NCBI GenBank assembly: GCA_937922435.1
Contig: CAKZVT010000039.1
Coordinates: 1-61,159 of the forward strand
Direction: 5' to 3'
Source: an uncultured Prevotella sp.
GTDB taxonomy: Bacteria > Bacteroidota > Bacteroidia > Bacteroidales > Bacteroidaceae
DNA: 61,159 nt
This document shows, one piece after another, positions 7,945-16,029 of the stretch. Position 1 is the stretch's first letter, and each line of letters starts with the position of its first letter. The notes below the pieces were generated by a model, which worked only from the letters and a program-made list of their open reading frames with translations, did not search any database and was not told where the DNA came from. The translations under genes were made by a program, and so were the position numbers.

Positions 7945-8890
7945 GATGGCTGTCCGCCCTGCGGTAAACGCAGTACAGGCTTGTCTGCTTTCCGCTTGCA
8001 GGTTCTTGCCTAATCTGCACTACGTGCATCTCGTCCTCAATGAGGCGGAGTATGCGGAACGTAGTGCCGCCCTGCGTCTCGACGAACCGTCCGTTGGCAT
8101 TGAACGTATAGGCGTAGCCCGTGCGCACGGCTGCTGACGGGTCGGCGGTGCGCATAGTCTCGTAAACCGTGTCGGCGGTGATTTCATAGTCGACTGGCTT
8201 CAGCTGCGTGTCATGCGCGAAATAGTCCGCTTTCGAGTAGCGGTTGGCGAAGACCAAGGCGTGCGCCTCTGCGCACCGCCACGCCTGCCCCACGGCAAAC
8301 GCGGCGAAGCCGGCCCCGGTCACTGCCTCCTGTTCGGGCAGTCGGGGATAATCTTCGTCGATGGTGTTCAGGTTGTAGGGGTAGTCTTGTTTGAGCGAAG
8401 CCTGCTCGTAGGCCGTCATGGCGCGGTAGACGGCGTAGACGTATATGTCCTCGCCGTCGGCGCGCGTGGCCTGACGCTTGATTATGCAGAGCCTGTCGGC
8501 ACTTGCGCTGACAACGGTGAACACGTCGTTTTGTCCCGACACCAACTGGTTTGCGCCTTCCTTGAAAGTATATTTTTCAGCCTTGTAGCACTTCATCGGG
8601 TACGCGTCGATGCACATGTAGGTGGTGATGGAATCGCCGTCGAAGCTGTACTGCACCGGCGCGCCGCCTATAAGGCCGTCCCAATAGTCGGTTTTCACCA
8701 TCGTGCCGTCGCCCTTCAGCTCGTGGCTTTCAACGTATTTCCACGCCTTGCCGTCGGTAAGGCGCGTGAAGTCGGCCTCCGACACGAACTGCACCGACGG
8801 CACTACGAGTTCTCCGTCCTCGTCGCACGACGTGAAGGAAGCAACCAAAAGGAGTAAAAACAATGACGCTATGAAATGCAAGTGTTTCAT
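7940..8890 (-). CDS. Secreted lipoprotein of unknown function
   Basis: A 316-residue protein with a lipoprotein signal peptide: a hydrophobic stretch ending in the lipobox FTSC, with the acylated Cys followed by DEDGE, an acidic tail typical of surface-exposed Bacteroidota lipoproteins. The rest appears to be two related halves. Each contains a 'GKAWKY / GQAWRC' type motif and a 'DSITTYM / DTVYETM' beta-strand motif, suggesting a duplicated beta-rich domain. No enzyme motif is seen. The stop codon lies inside a 9-bp repeat array, so the last residues may have been set by repeat insertion. A -7-like box is at 8917-8924. Confidence 0.75.
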   Translation of the reverse strand: MKHLHFIASLFLLLLVASFTSCDEDGELVVPSVQFVSEADFTRLTDGKAWKYVESHELKGDGTMVKTDYWDGLIGGAPVQYSFDGDSITTYMCIDAYPMKCYKAEKYTFKEGANQLVSGQNDVFTVVSASADRLCIIKRQATRADGEDIYVYAVYRAMTAYEQASLKQDYPYNLNTIDEDYPRLPEQEAVTGAGFAAFAVGQAWRCAEAHALVFANRYSKADYFAHDTQLKPVDYEITADTVYETMRTADPSAAVRTGYAYTFNANGRFVETQGGTTFRILRLIEDEMHVVQIRQEPASGKQTSLYCVYRRADSHQ

Positions 8891-8916
8891 GGCCAGGAAT
8901 TTAAGGGTTACGCCCG

Positions 8917-8924
8917 CAAATATA
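8917..8924 (-). promoter_or_regulatory. Putative -7 box for lipoprotein gene
   Basis: TATATTTG on the minus strand, 27 nt upstream of the ATG at 8890. No convincing -33 element is seen. Confidence 0.45.
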
Positions 8925-9018
8925 ACCGTTTTCCCGATAAGTCGTATGAAAAACGGAAAGAAAATGCGAAAAATCGCCTTCTTTCCGTCTGAATATCAAT
9001 ATTTAACAAAAAACCGGG

Positions 9019-10332
9019 TCAGTTCTCGACTTTGAGGAACATGTCTTTAAGGTTAAGCGTTGCCTTTCGGCAGCCGTGTATGATGTCAAGGCCGGCGTTG
9101 CCGTCGTCGGGTGCAAGGGTATAGTTAGGCTCAAAGTCGACGCAAGCCTTGCCAAGGCGTATGTCAGTGCCGCCCGTCTGCACGGTGAGCGGCGGCAGGA
9201 TGAAGAGCGTCTTCATGCCAACCCGGCCAATGCCGCCGCTAAGGCGCGTCACACGCGTGCCTATACTGTCGATGTCCTGCTTGTGGCGGGCGTAGTAAGA
9301 GGCGGAAAATGTAGTGGTGTTGTTGCCCGTGTCGAACATCATCTTGAGCCGCTCGCCGCCCACGTAAAGCTCTATGCGCAGGCCGTTGTTCTCGGTAAGG
9401 TAGATGTTGCGCCCCGTTTCGGGCAGTGGAGTGAACTTTGCCGGGAACACGACGCGCCCTTCCTTGGGGTAGACTTGCACCTCGCCGCAATGCCGCATGA
9501 AGTCAAGCCCTATTACGAAGTCGCCCATCAGCAGGGAGTCCATCACCATAGCGTCGTCAACACACACCACTTCGGCGTTGCGGAAGGTCATCCCTCCCAC
9601 GCTGATGCTGTCTATAACGCCGAAGAAACCGTGCGTCTTGCCTGCTCCGTTGACGTTGATTGTGTCGGGCAGCAGCAGCGCTCCCACCTTCCGTGCATAG
9701 TCAAGCGAGCAGAAGGTTGTGGGGCATCCCGTGTCGAGCACAGCCTGGCAGCTGCGCCCGTTGACGCTCGCCGGTATGCAGAGCACGTAGCCGCGCTTGG
9801 CCGTGTCGCCCAAAGCAGAGAGGTCAATCTCGCGGAACTCGGCCTCAACGGCCACGTCGCGGGCCGGACGTTCAAGCGTAGAGGGCGGCAGATTGCTGCG
9901 GATGCCGTACAGATGGAGCGCGGCCTCGGGCTGGGTCAAGTCCACTTGGTCGGTCTGCGCCTTCACTTGGCTGACGAAATTGCCGACTATCTCGGCGGCC
10001 TTGGCGTAGCGTTGCCGCCTCGCCTCAGTCTGGGCTTGCACTAAAACCATGTTCTTGGTGTTGTCGAAGCCGATGTCGTCCTGGTAGTTTCGTACCAAAG
10101 AGTCAATCAGGCTGACGGCTTCGTCGTCGCGTCCGAAGTACACTGCGGCCAGCGACTCGGCCATGACGCGCAGGAACGGAGCCTGAACGGAATCCTTGAG
10201 GGTTGGGTATTCGCGCTCAATGGCGAACCAGTCAGACGTGTTGAGCATGCGTCCCACGCGCTCGTCGGCCGTCTGCGCCAGCGCAGCCGACAGGCAAAGG
10301 CACAATGAAAAGGAAAGGATTAGCCTCTTCAT
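9019..10332 (-). CDS. Retropepsin-like aspartic protease, exported
   Basis: A 437-residue protein with a Sec signal peptide (MKRLILSFSLCLCLSAALAQ). After a helical region (about 25-150) come two pepsin-like lobes. Each carries a DTG triad: AVLDTGCPTTFCS in the first lobe and MMFDTGNNTTTFSAS in the second. Two DTG sites in one chain indicate an intramolecular pepsin-type active site. The family (gag-polyprotein/aspartyl protease-like) is common in Bacteroidota; substrates are unknown. It acts in the periplasm or at the cell surface. It may be co-transcribed with the hydrolase gene upstream (10429-11253), although a hairpin lies between them. Confidence 0.9.
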   Translation of the reverse strand: MKRLILSFSLCLCLSAALAQTADERVGRMLNTSDWFAIEREYPTLKDSVQAPFLRVMAESLAAVYFGRDDEAVSLIDSLVRNYQDDIGFDNTKNMVLVQAQTEARRQRYAKAAEIVGNFVSQVKAQTDQVDLTQPEAALHLYGIRSNLPPSTLERPARDVAVEAEFREIDLSALGDTAKRGYVLCIPASVNGRSCQAVLDTGCPTTFCSLDYARKVGALLLPDTINVNGAGKTHGFFGVIDSISVGGMTFRNAEVVCVDDAMVMDSLLMGDFVIGLDFMRHCGEVQVYPKEGRVVFPAKFTPLPETGRNIYLTENNGLRIELYVGGERLKMMFDTGNNTTTFSASYYARHKQDIDSIGTRVTRLSGGIGRVGMKTLFILPPLTVQTGGTDIRLGKACVDFEPNYTLAPDDGNAGLDIIHGCRKATLNLKDMFLKVEN

Positions 10333-10364
10333 GACGATATGTTTATAAGAAAGTCAGCATCAAT

Positions 10365-10425
10365 AAAAAAGTCAAGAGTCAAGAAACGCACGTTTTCTTA
10401 ACTCTTAACTTTTAATTCTTAATTA
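10365..10425. terminator. Word-array hairpin between two minus genes
   Basis: Left arm of GTCAAGA words and right arm of CTTAACT words form a stem of about 22 bp with loop CGCACG. It lies directly after the hydrolase stop codon and may terminate or attenuate transcription into the protease gene. It uses the same TTAAGA word as 12845-12933. Confidence 0.55.
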
Positions 10426-10428
10426 CTT

Positions 10429-11253
10429 TCAGAAGCTGCGGAGCCACGCTTTCAGGTCGAGCTGCATCTCGTTGTGGTACATGAACGAGTCGCGGTTGCC
10501 CCAGCCGTGGCCGCCAGACGGATAGACATGGAGCGTGGCAGGCACGCCGTGGCGGTACAGTTCGATGTAATAGTTGACGCCGTTGGCCGGCAGAACGCCC
10601 TCGTCATCGTCGCTCAACGCTATGAAGGCGCGCGGCGTTATGCGGCTTACTTGCAGGTCGTTGCTGAACTGCTGCTCCACTTTTTTCTTCGGTTTTACGC
10701 CGAGAAGGCTGTCATGCGAGCCTTTGTGGGTGATGTCGGGCATCATCGTTATTACTGGATAGAAGAGTATCTGGAAATTAGGCGCGGCCTCGCCTGTGGC
10801 ATGCGTGGCGATGGTCGAGGCCAAATGGCCGCCTGCCGACGAACCCATTATGCCGATGTCGTCGGGCTTTATGTTCCAGTTCTGCGCGTTGCGGCGCACC
10901 AGTTTGACTGCTTCCTCGGCGTCGCCGATGGGCACTTCGCGGTCGCCATGCGGCAGACGGTACTTCAAGACGACGGCGGCTATGCCCATGTTGTTGAAGA
11001 ACGGCGCCCAGTCGTGGCCCTCGTGGCCGATGGCGAGATGCGAATAGCCCCCTCCCGGGCATATTACGACGGCGCGGCCGGTGGCCGTTTCCTTCTTTGG
11101 CAGGTACACCCAAACCTTCGCCGTGTCGGCCTTGTCGGTGCTTTCAACGGGCGCTCCCTTCGGCCACAGGTTGATTTCAAACTTCTGCTGGGCGCACACC
11201 GGCAGGCAAAAGGCCGCGAGCACGGCCGCAAGAATGGTCTTCCTAACTTTCAT
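10429..11253 (-). CDS. Secreted alpha/beta hydrolase (esterase-like)
   Basis: 274 residues from the ATG at 11253. An upstream ATG at 11286 would place an improbable extension before the signal peptide MKVRKTILAAVLAAFCLPVCAQ. Motifs are the oxyanion region ICPGGGYSHLA, the nucleophile elbow GSSAGGHLAS, the acid in LSDDDEGVLPANG and the histidine in PSGGHGWG, giving a Ser-Asp-His triad. This is the BD-FAE/dienelactone-like esterase group, which in Bacteroidota removes acyl groups from plant glycans. The adjacent divergent sialate-O-acetylesterase gene points to shared carbohydrate de-esterification. The exact substrate is unknown. Confidence 0.9.
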   Translation of the reverse strand: MKVRKTILAAVLAAFCLPVCAQQKFEINLWPKGAPVESTDKADTAKVWVYLPKKETATGRAVVICPGGGYSHLAIGHEGHDWAPFFNNMGIAAVVLKYRLPHGDREVPIGDAEEAVKLVRRNAQNWNIKPDDIGIMGSSAGGHLASTIATHATGEAAPNFQILFYPVITMMPDITHKGSHDSLLGVKPKKKVEQQFSNDLQVSRITPRAFIALSDDDEGVLPANGVNYYIELYRHGVPATLHVYPSGGHGWGNRDSFMYHNEMQLDLKAWLRSF

Positions 11254-11334
11254 TTTTGTCTCTATGAATGTATGATTTTGTCTCAATAATGGCTAAAAGC
11301 CTGTCTTATTGTGATTTATTAAATGTTTGTTTTG

Positions 11335-11342
11335 CAAATATA
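11335..11342 (-). promoter_or_regulatory. Putative -7 box for hydrolase gene
   Basis: TATATTTG on the minus strand, 81 nt upstream of the 11253 start, within the divergent gap shared with the 11407 gene. Confidence 0.45.
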
Positions 11343-11406
11343 GACAATTTTTCCGTAATATTGCAGAATGTTTGATTATTATAACAATCTATAAATCTAA
11401 GACATC

Positions 11407-12843
11407 ATGCGTAAACTATTTTTAATGTTTCCGATGCTTGCCGCCGCAATGACAGGCGTGCAGGCCAAGGTCAAATTGCCGCACATCATCTGCGACAACA
11501 TGGTTATCCAGCAATCGACCGACGTGCGGCTGTGGGGCGCGGCACGTCCCAACGGCACGGTGAGCGTGGCCGTATCGTGGAGCGGCGACGGCTACAAGGC
11601 CAAGGCCGACGGACAAGGCAAGTGGCAACTGACGGTGAAATCGCCCAAAGCCGACGGCAAAAGGCTCTCCATCAGCTTTGACGACGGCGACGGGGCGGTC
11701 AGCGTAAAGAACGTGCTGGCAGGCGAAGTGTGGGTGTGCGCGGGACAAAGCAACATGGAGATGCCCATGAAAGGCTTTGACAACTGCCCCACGGAAGGGT
11801 ATATGGACGCTATGGTCGGGGCGAGGGCCGACTCGCTAATCCACTTCGTCAAGATACCGAGCAGGATGAGCATGACGCCGCTCGACGACACCGACTGCCA
11901 GTGGAAGCAGTGCAGCCCGGAGACAATCGGCGAGGCGAGCGCGGCCGGTTACTTCTTCGCAAAGACCGTAACGCAGGCCACGGGAACGCCCGTGGGGCTG
12001 GTGATGGCCAACAAGGGCGGCTCACGCGTGGAGAGCTGGCTGTCGAGGGAGAACCTTGAGAAGTTCACCAAGGAAGACCTTGACTCGGCGGCGATGGTGA
12101 AAAAGTACAAGTGGGACTTCCACCGGCCGATGCTTTGGGGCTACGGCACGTTCTCGCCAATAGAGAAATACACCGTGAAGGGCATCCTCTTCTACCAGGG
12201 ATGCTCCAACGTGGGCAACCCCGGCAACATGTACTCCGACCTGCTCGCAGTGCTTGCAAAGCAGTGGCGAACGGCGTTCGGACTGGGAGACATACCCTTT
12301 TACATCGTAGAAATTGCGCCTTACATACACGGAAACCCCGACGGCACATGGGCGGCAAAGCTCCGCGAGCAGCAGCTGCGCGCGTCAAGGATAATCCCGA
12401 ACAGCGGCTTCGTATGCACGAACGACTGCGTGTACCCATACGAGCTGAACCAAATACACCCGGCAAAGAAGCGCCCCGTGGGCGAGAGGCTGGCCTACCA
12501 AGCACTCAACAAGACGTATGGGATGAAGGCAATCTGGTGTGAAAGCCCGTCGTTCAAAGAGCTGACAGTCAGCAACGACACGTGTTACGTGAAGCTGGAC
12601 AACACTTACGGCGGCATGAACCGCCTGGAATACATCGACGGCTTCGAAGTGGCAGGGGCCGACAAGGTGTTCCACAAGGCAAAGGCCACGTACAACGGAG
12701 GCAAGGGAGTGATACTGACCAGCCCCGAGGTGAAGGCTCCCGTGGCGGTAAGATACTGCTTCAAGAACTTCCAAATAGGCAATTTCGCCAACATGGCCGG
12801 GCTTCCGCTCATACCGTTCCGCACCGACAAGTGGGAGGAATGA
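11407..12843 (+). CDS. Sialate O-acetylesterase (SGNH-type)
   Basis: A 478-residue protein with a signal peptide (cleaved about residue 20 after VQA). The N-terminal beta domain (about 25-105) precedes the SGNH-like hydrolase. The block I serine is in VCAGQSNMEMPM (Ser115) and the block V histidine in NQIHPAKKRPVGERL (His351), with ANKGGSRVESWLS contributing to the oxyanion hole. The family deacetylates sialic acids or acetylated plant glycans outside the cytosol. It is transcribed away from the esterase at 10429. A word-array palindrome starts right at its stop codon. Confidence 0.92.
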   Translation: MRKLFLMFPMLAAAMTGVQAKVKLPHIICDNMVIQQSTDVRLWGAARPNGTVSVAVSWSGDGYKAKADGQGKWQLTVKSPKADGKRLSISFDDGDGAVSVKNVLAGEVWVCAGQSNMEMPMKGFDNCPTEGYMDAMVGARADSLIHFVKIPSRMSMTPLDDTDCQWKQCSPETIGEASAAGYFFAKTVTQATGTPVGLVMANKGGSRVESWLSRENLEKFTKEDLDSAAMVKKYKWDFHRPMLWGYGTFSPIEKYTVKGILFYQGCSNVGNPGNMYSDLLAVLAKQWRTAFGLGDIPFYIVEIAPYIHGNPDGTWAAKLREQQLRASRIIPNSGFVCTNDCVYPYELNQIHPAKKRPVGERLAYQALNKTYGMKAIWCESPSFKELTVSNDTCYVKLDNTYGGMNRLEYIDGFEVAGADKVFHKAKATYNGGKGVILTSPEVKAPVAVRYCFKNFQIGNFANMAGLPLIPFRTDKWEE

Positions 12844-12844
12844 G

Positions 12845-12933
12845 TTAAGAATTAAGAGTTAAGATTTAAGAAAATATGCCTTGCAGACAGCCTTCAAGAG
12901 TATTTTTCTTAAATCTTAACTCTTAATTCTTAA
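12845..12933. repeat. Inverted TTAAGA word array
   Basis: Arm 12845-12876 (words TTAAGAA, TTAAGAG, TTAAGAT) and arm 12901-12933 are inverted copies differing by one extra A. The loop is 24 bp. A third partial array follows at 12934-12966 up to the Nudix ribosome-binding region. The element begins 2 nt after the esterase stop codon, so it can act as a terminator. Confidence 0.8.
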
Positions 12934-12968
12934 TTCTCCAAATTCTTAACTCTTAATCCTTAATTCAC

Positions 12969-13499
12969 ATGGATTTGATTGAAAAGTTTGAATATTGCCC
13001 CGTATGCGGCAGCAAGCACTTCGCGCAAAACTCGCCGAAGAGCAAGAAATGCGGCAATTGCGGCTTTGAATACTTCATGAACCCGGCTGCGGCCGTAGTG
13101 GCAATCATCACCGACGGCCGGGGCAGGCTGCTCGTGGAGCGGCGCAAGCTGGAACCGGCCAAGGGCACGCTCGACCTGCCCGGGGGCTTCGCCGACGTGG
13201 ACGAGACGGTTGAAGAGGCCGTGGCGCGCGAGGTGAAGGAGGAGACCGGGCTTACGGTGACCGCACTGCGCTACCTGTTCAGCCTGCCAAACGTGTACCG
13301 CTACTCCGGCCTCGACATACAGACGCTCGACATGTTCTTCGCCTGCGAGGTGGAAGACACGGCGCGGCTCGCAGCCGGCGACGACGCCGCAGAGTGCCAA
13401 TGGCTCGCTCCTGACGACGTGCACACCGAGCTGTTTGGCCTCCGCTCAGTCCGCCACGGCCTGCAACGCTGGCTCGACTCGACACGGAACGACAGGTAA
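12969..13499 (+). CDS. Nudix hydrolase with zinc ribbon
   Basis: A 176-residue cytosolic protein. The N-terminal zinc ribbon has Cys10, Cys13, Cys28 and Cys31 (CPVCG ... CGNCG). The Nudix box starts at Gly73 (GGFADVDETVEEAVAREV, continuing KEETGL) and matches the GX5EX7REUXEEXGU consensus. The ribbon is as in NUDIX proteins related to NadC-type or ADP-ribose pyrophosphatases. The likely reaction is cleavage of a nucleoside diphosphate linked to another group; the substrate cannot be named. It is preceded by a word-array palindrome and followed by 4x22 copy D. Confidence 0.9.
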   Translation: MDLIEKFEYCPVCGSKHFAQNSPKSKKCGNCGFEYFMNPAAAVVAIITDGRGRLLVERRKLEPAKGTLDLPGGFADVDETVEEAVAREVKEETGLTVTALRYLFSLPNVYRYSGLDIQTLDMFFACEVEDTARLAAGDDAAECQWLAPDDVHTELFGLRSVRHGLQRWLDSTRNDR

Positions 13500-13561
13500 G
13501 GCGGCAGCGGTTGTCTACAAACCGCTAACGTATTGACAATCAACAGGTTACGAACCGCATT

Positions 13562-13649
13562 GCAAAAGGCCGTCTTTTGGAAGCCAAAAGACGGCCTTTT
13601 AGCGTGCGATTGACGGCCTTTTGCAAGGCGAAATGCGGTTCATCCGCAG
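13562..13649 (+). repeat. 4x22 element, copy D
   Basis: Four 22-bp units. Unit 1 (AAAAGGCCGTCTTTT) and unit 2 (AAAAGACGGCCTTTT) are perfect reverse complements over 15 nt. Unit 3 carries GATTGACGGCCTTTTGC. Unit 4 merges into the neighbouring palindrome (TTCATCCGCAG). TTGACAATCAA lies 18 nt upstream. Confidence 0.9.
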
Positions 13650-13931
13650 TTCGGGTGTATTGGCATTCGTGGCAATTGGGCCTCGAAGAGGTCCAACTAT
13701 GCTTAACCGCATGTGGAGCGAAGCGGAACTTGCGGTATCCGATGGCAATCAATATCGTCCTCGAAGAGGGCGAACAGCAGGCTGCTGTTCGCCCCCTTTG
13801 GGGACGTTTGAATTGGTTTCGGCTTACCGCAAGTTCCGTTCCCTACGGTCACTCCACATGCGGTTAAGCATAGTTCGCCCCCTTCAGGGACGGGATTGGC
13901 ACATATACGGCATACACCTAAACTGCGGATG
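13641..13931. repeat. Nested 291-bp palindrome
   Basis: Outer arms 13641-13658 and 13914-13931 (2 mismatches in 18). Middle arms 13697-13718 and 13852-13873 (22 of 22) and 13724-13737 and 13825-13838 (14 of 14). The centre is a perfect 23-bp palindrome at 13770-13792 (arms GCGAACAGCAG). Small hairpins CCTCGAAGAGG and CCCCCTTTGGGG are interspersed. No gene is seen. The outer arm sequence recurs at 54103-54128. Confidence 0.85.
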
Positions 13932-13943
13932 ACCCACGAATGT

Positions 13944-14363
13944 CTATTTCTTCTTGAACTCCAGGCTGCCGGGCAGCTTCTGCCACTTGCCCTTTACGGC
14001 GAACTTCAGCGTGCTGCCGCCCTTCTTCCTGTACGAGTACGTGCCGTCACGGTTCACCTTCAGTTCAGCCGTAAAGTCCTCGCTGCCGTAGTCGTTGACC
14101 ACCTCTATTTCGGCCGTCCGCTCGTCTACGAGCTTCGACGCGACAATCATCCAGATTCCACGGCTCTGCGTCGAGCCGAAGTATCCGTCCATCTCGCCGA
14201 GCATGTCCTGCCCCGGCACGGTAACGTCCTTGTCATACAGGTCCATCTTGATGTAAATCTTATGCTCCTCGTCGTGAATGGTAGTGTCGAAGGGGCGTGC
14301 CTCCTGCGCCTGGACTTGCAGCGCGGCGGCGGCCACGAGGAGCGCGAAAACCGTTCTTTTCAT
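13944..14363 (-). CDS. Small exported protein of unknown function
   Basis: 139 residues with a cleavable signal peptide (MKRTVFALLVAAAALQVQA). The mature part is about 120 residues and rich in beta-strand patterns (DKDVTVPGQDMLGEMDGYFG; AELKVNRDGTYSYRKKG). No catalytic motif is evident and there is no lipobox, so it is probably soluble periplasmic. It is monocistronic with its own promoter-like sequence upstream (14384-14413). The function is not recognised. Confidence 0.75.
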   Translation of the reverse strand: MKRTVFALLVAAAALQVQAQEARPFDTTIHDEEHKIYIKMDLYDKDVTVPGQDMLGEMDGYFGSTQSRGIWMIVASKLVDERTAEIEVVNDYGSEDFTAELKVNRDGTYSYRKKGGSTLKFAVKGKWQKLPGSLEFKKK

Positions 14364-14383
14364 AGCAAATCGCGTTGTTTCTG

Positions 14384-14413
14384 CAAATATAGCCCCTTTG
14401 CGCGGAATATCAA
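14384..14413 (-). promoter_or_regulatory. Putative promoter for 13944-14363 gene
   Basis: On the minus strand, TTG, 19 nt, then TATATTTG (14384-14391), about 20 nt upstream of the ATG. It fits the Bacteroidota -33/-7 pattern. Confidence 0.55.
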
Positions 14414-14535
14414 GTGCGCGGCGTGTAAAGTTTTCTTAATCAGCCACTCCTTACTCCACCTCTCCCTACTCCTTCTCTCCTTTATCCCCGCTCCTCCCCT
14501 CCTTTCTCCTTATTAAATAAAAATCATCACTTTTG

Positions 14536-14560
14536 TGGGGAAAAGTGGTGGGTTGTGGGG
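14536..14560 (+). promoter_or_regulatory. MraZ-type operator of the dcw cluster
   Basis: Three TGGGG-like boxes spaced by 5 nt: TGGGG (14536), TGGTG (14546) and TGGGG (14556), each 10 bp apart. MraZ is known to bind TGGGN repeats with 5-nt spacers upstream of its own gene, so this is a good autoregulatory operator. It lies just upstream of the -7 box at 14570. Confidence 0.8.
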
Positions 14561-14569
14561 AAAAATATT

Positions 14570-14577
14570 TATCTTTG
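14570..14577 (+). promoter_or_regulatory. -7 box of the dcw promoter
   Basis: TATCTTTG matches TAnnTTTG, 26 nt before the mraZ ATG. The MraZ boxes occupy the -14 to -34 side, where they would block sigma contact. Confidence 0.6.
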
Positions 14578-14603
14578 CCGGATGAACATACAAGCTGGCG
14601 AAA

Positions 14604-15098
14604 ATGCGTTTTTTAGGCAACATAGAAGCTAAAATCGACTCGAAAGGGCGCGTATTCCTCCCTGCGGCGTTCCGCAAGGAGCTGCAGTGTGCCGGCGAGG
14701 AATGCCTCGTTGTGCGCAAGGACGTGTTCCAGCCGTGCCTGGTGCTCTATCCCGAAAGCGTATGGAACAGGCAGATGGACGCGCTGCGCTCGCGCCTGAA
14801 CCGCTGGGACATGACCCACCAGAGCGTGCTGCGCCAGTTCGTAGCCGAGGCCGAAGCCGTAACGCTCGACGCCAACGGCCGCTTCATCCTTAGCCGCAGG
14901 CACATCAAGACCGCAGGCGCTACGCAGGCGGTAAGGTTCATCGGCATGGACGACGTAATCGAAATATGGAGCGCCGAACAGACTGAAAAGCCATTCATGA
15001 GCCAGGAAGACTTCGGCAAAGCCCTCGAAAGCATAATGAAACACAGCGCCGACGCGCCGCAGGCTGACAGCCCTGCCGGCACACATGGCGGCAAATAG
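14604..15098 (+). CDS. mraZ: Transcriptional regulator MraZ
   Basis: A 164-residue DNA-binding repressor of the division and cell wall cluster. It carries two AbrB-like SpoVT modules with the family signature: LGNIEAKIDSKGRVFLPAAF in the first and LDANGRFILSRRHIKTAG in the second. The length is slightly over the usual 140-155 because of an extended tail. The protein is a ring-forming oligomer that binds TGGGN boxes, and such boxes lie 44-68 nt upstream. It heads the plus-strand operon that runs through ftsW. Confidence 0.96.
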   Translation: MRFLGNIEAKIDSKGRVFLPAAFRKELQCAGEECLVVRKDVFQPCLVLYPESVWNRQMDALRSRLNRWDMTHQSVLRQFVAEAEAVTLDANGRFILSRRHIKTAGATQAVRFIGMDDVIEIWSAEQTEKPFMSQEDFGKALESIMKHSADAPQADSPAGTHGGK

Positions 15099-16026
15099 CA
15101 ACGCAATGCCAACCACAGCAGAGACATACCACGTACCCGTGCTCCTCCAGGAGAGCGTCGACGGACTCGGCATCCGCCCCGGCGGAGTGTACGTAGACGT
15201 GACCTTCGGCGGCGGCGGACACAGCCGCGAAATCCTAAAAAGGCTCGGCGCGGAAGGCCGCCTCTTCGGCTTCGACCAGGACGCCGACGCAGAGGCGAAC
15301 GTCCCCGGGGACGCACGCTTCACGTTCGTAAGGAGCAACTTCAGGTATTTGAGCAACTGGATGCGCTATTACGGCGTGGAGCACATCGACGGGCTAATAG
15401 CCGACCTCGGCGTGTCAAGCCACCACTTCGACGACGCCGAGCGCGGATTCTCGTTCCGCTTCGACGCTCCGCTCGACATGCGCATGAACAAACGAGACGG
15501 CGAGACGGCCGCCGACGTGGTGAACAAATACCCCGAAGAGCAGCTGGCGACCATCTTCTACCTCTTCGGAGAGATTAAAAACTCGCGCCGCATAGCGTCG
15601 GCCATAGCCAAGGCAAGGAGCGCAAGACCCATAACCACCACGCAGGAACTGGTCGAGGCCACGTCATCCGTATTCAAACGGGAGCGCGAAAAGAAGGACA
15701 TCGCCAAGATGTTCCAGGCCCTGCGCATACACGTAAACAACGAACTGGGCGCACTCTCCGACATGCTCCACGCCACGACACAGCTCATCAGGCCGGGCGG
15801 CAGGCTCTCGGTAATAACATACCACAGCCTCGAAGACCGCATTGTAAAGAACTTCATACGCACCGGCGACACCGAAGGCGTGGCCGAACAGGACTTTTTC
15901 GGGCGCACGGCCACACCCTTCAAGGCCGTAAACAACAAGGTAATAACGCCCGGCGAAGCCGAAATAGACTGCAACCCGAGAAGCCGAAGCGCAAAACTGA
16001 GGGTGGCGGAAAGAACCGAGAACTGA
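15085..16026 (+). CDS. rsmH: 16S rRNA (cytosine-1402-N4)-methyltransferase
   Basis: SAM-dependent methylation of C1402 in the ribosomal P site. 313 residues from the ATG at 15085, which overlaps mraZ by 14 nt. An ATG at 15106 (MPTTAETYHVPVLL) is an equally plausible start and would give 306 residues. The SAM-binding motif is VDVTFGGGGHS, followed by GLIADLGVSSHHFDD, and the C-terminal RPGGRLSVITYHSLEDRIVK is diagnostic for the family. It is the second gene of the dcw cluster, as in most bacteria. Confidence 0.96.
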   Translation: MAANSNAMPTTAETYHVPVLLQESVDGLGIRPGGVYVDVTFGGGGHSREILKRLGAEGRLFGFDQDADAEANVPGDARFTFVRSNFRYLSNWMRYYGVEHIDGLIADLGVSSHHFDDAERGFSFRFDAPLDMRMNKRDGETAADVVNKYPEEQLATIFYLFGEIKNSRRIASAIAKARSARPITTTQELVEATSSVFKREREKKDIAKMFQALRIHVNNELGALSDMLHATTQLIRPGGRLSVITYHSLEDRIVKNFIRTGDTEGVAEQDFFGRTATPFKAVNNKVITPGEAEIDCNPRSRSAKLRVAERTEN

Positions 16027-16029
16027 CAA

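Larger units (their letters stand above)
13500..13943. other. Convergent intergenic region, repeats only
   Basis: Lies between the stop codons of the Nudix gene (plus) and the 13944 gene (minus). It contains 4x22 copy D (13562-13649) and a nested palindrome (13641-13931). Open frames here are in repeat sequence and look non-coding. Confidence 0.75.

Noticed and set aside
13577..13932. Small plus-strand open frames in the 13.6-13.9 kb region
   Set aside because: They lie wholly in 4x22 and palindromic repeat sequence, so coding is unlikely.
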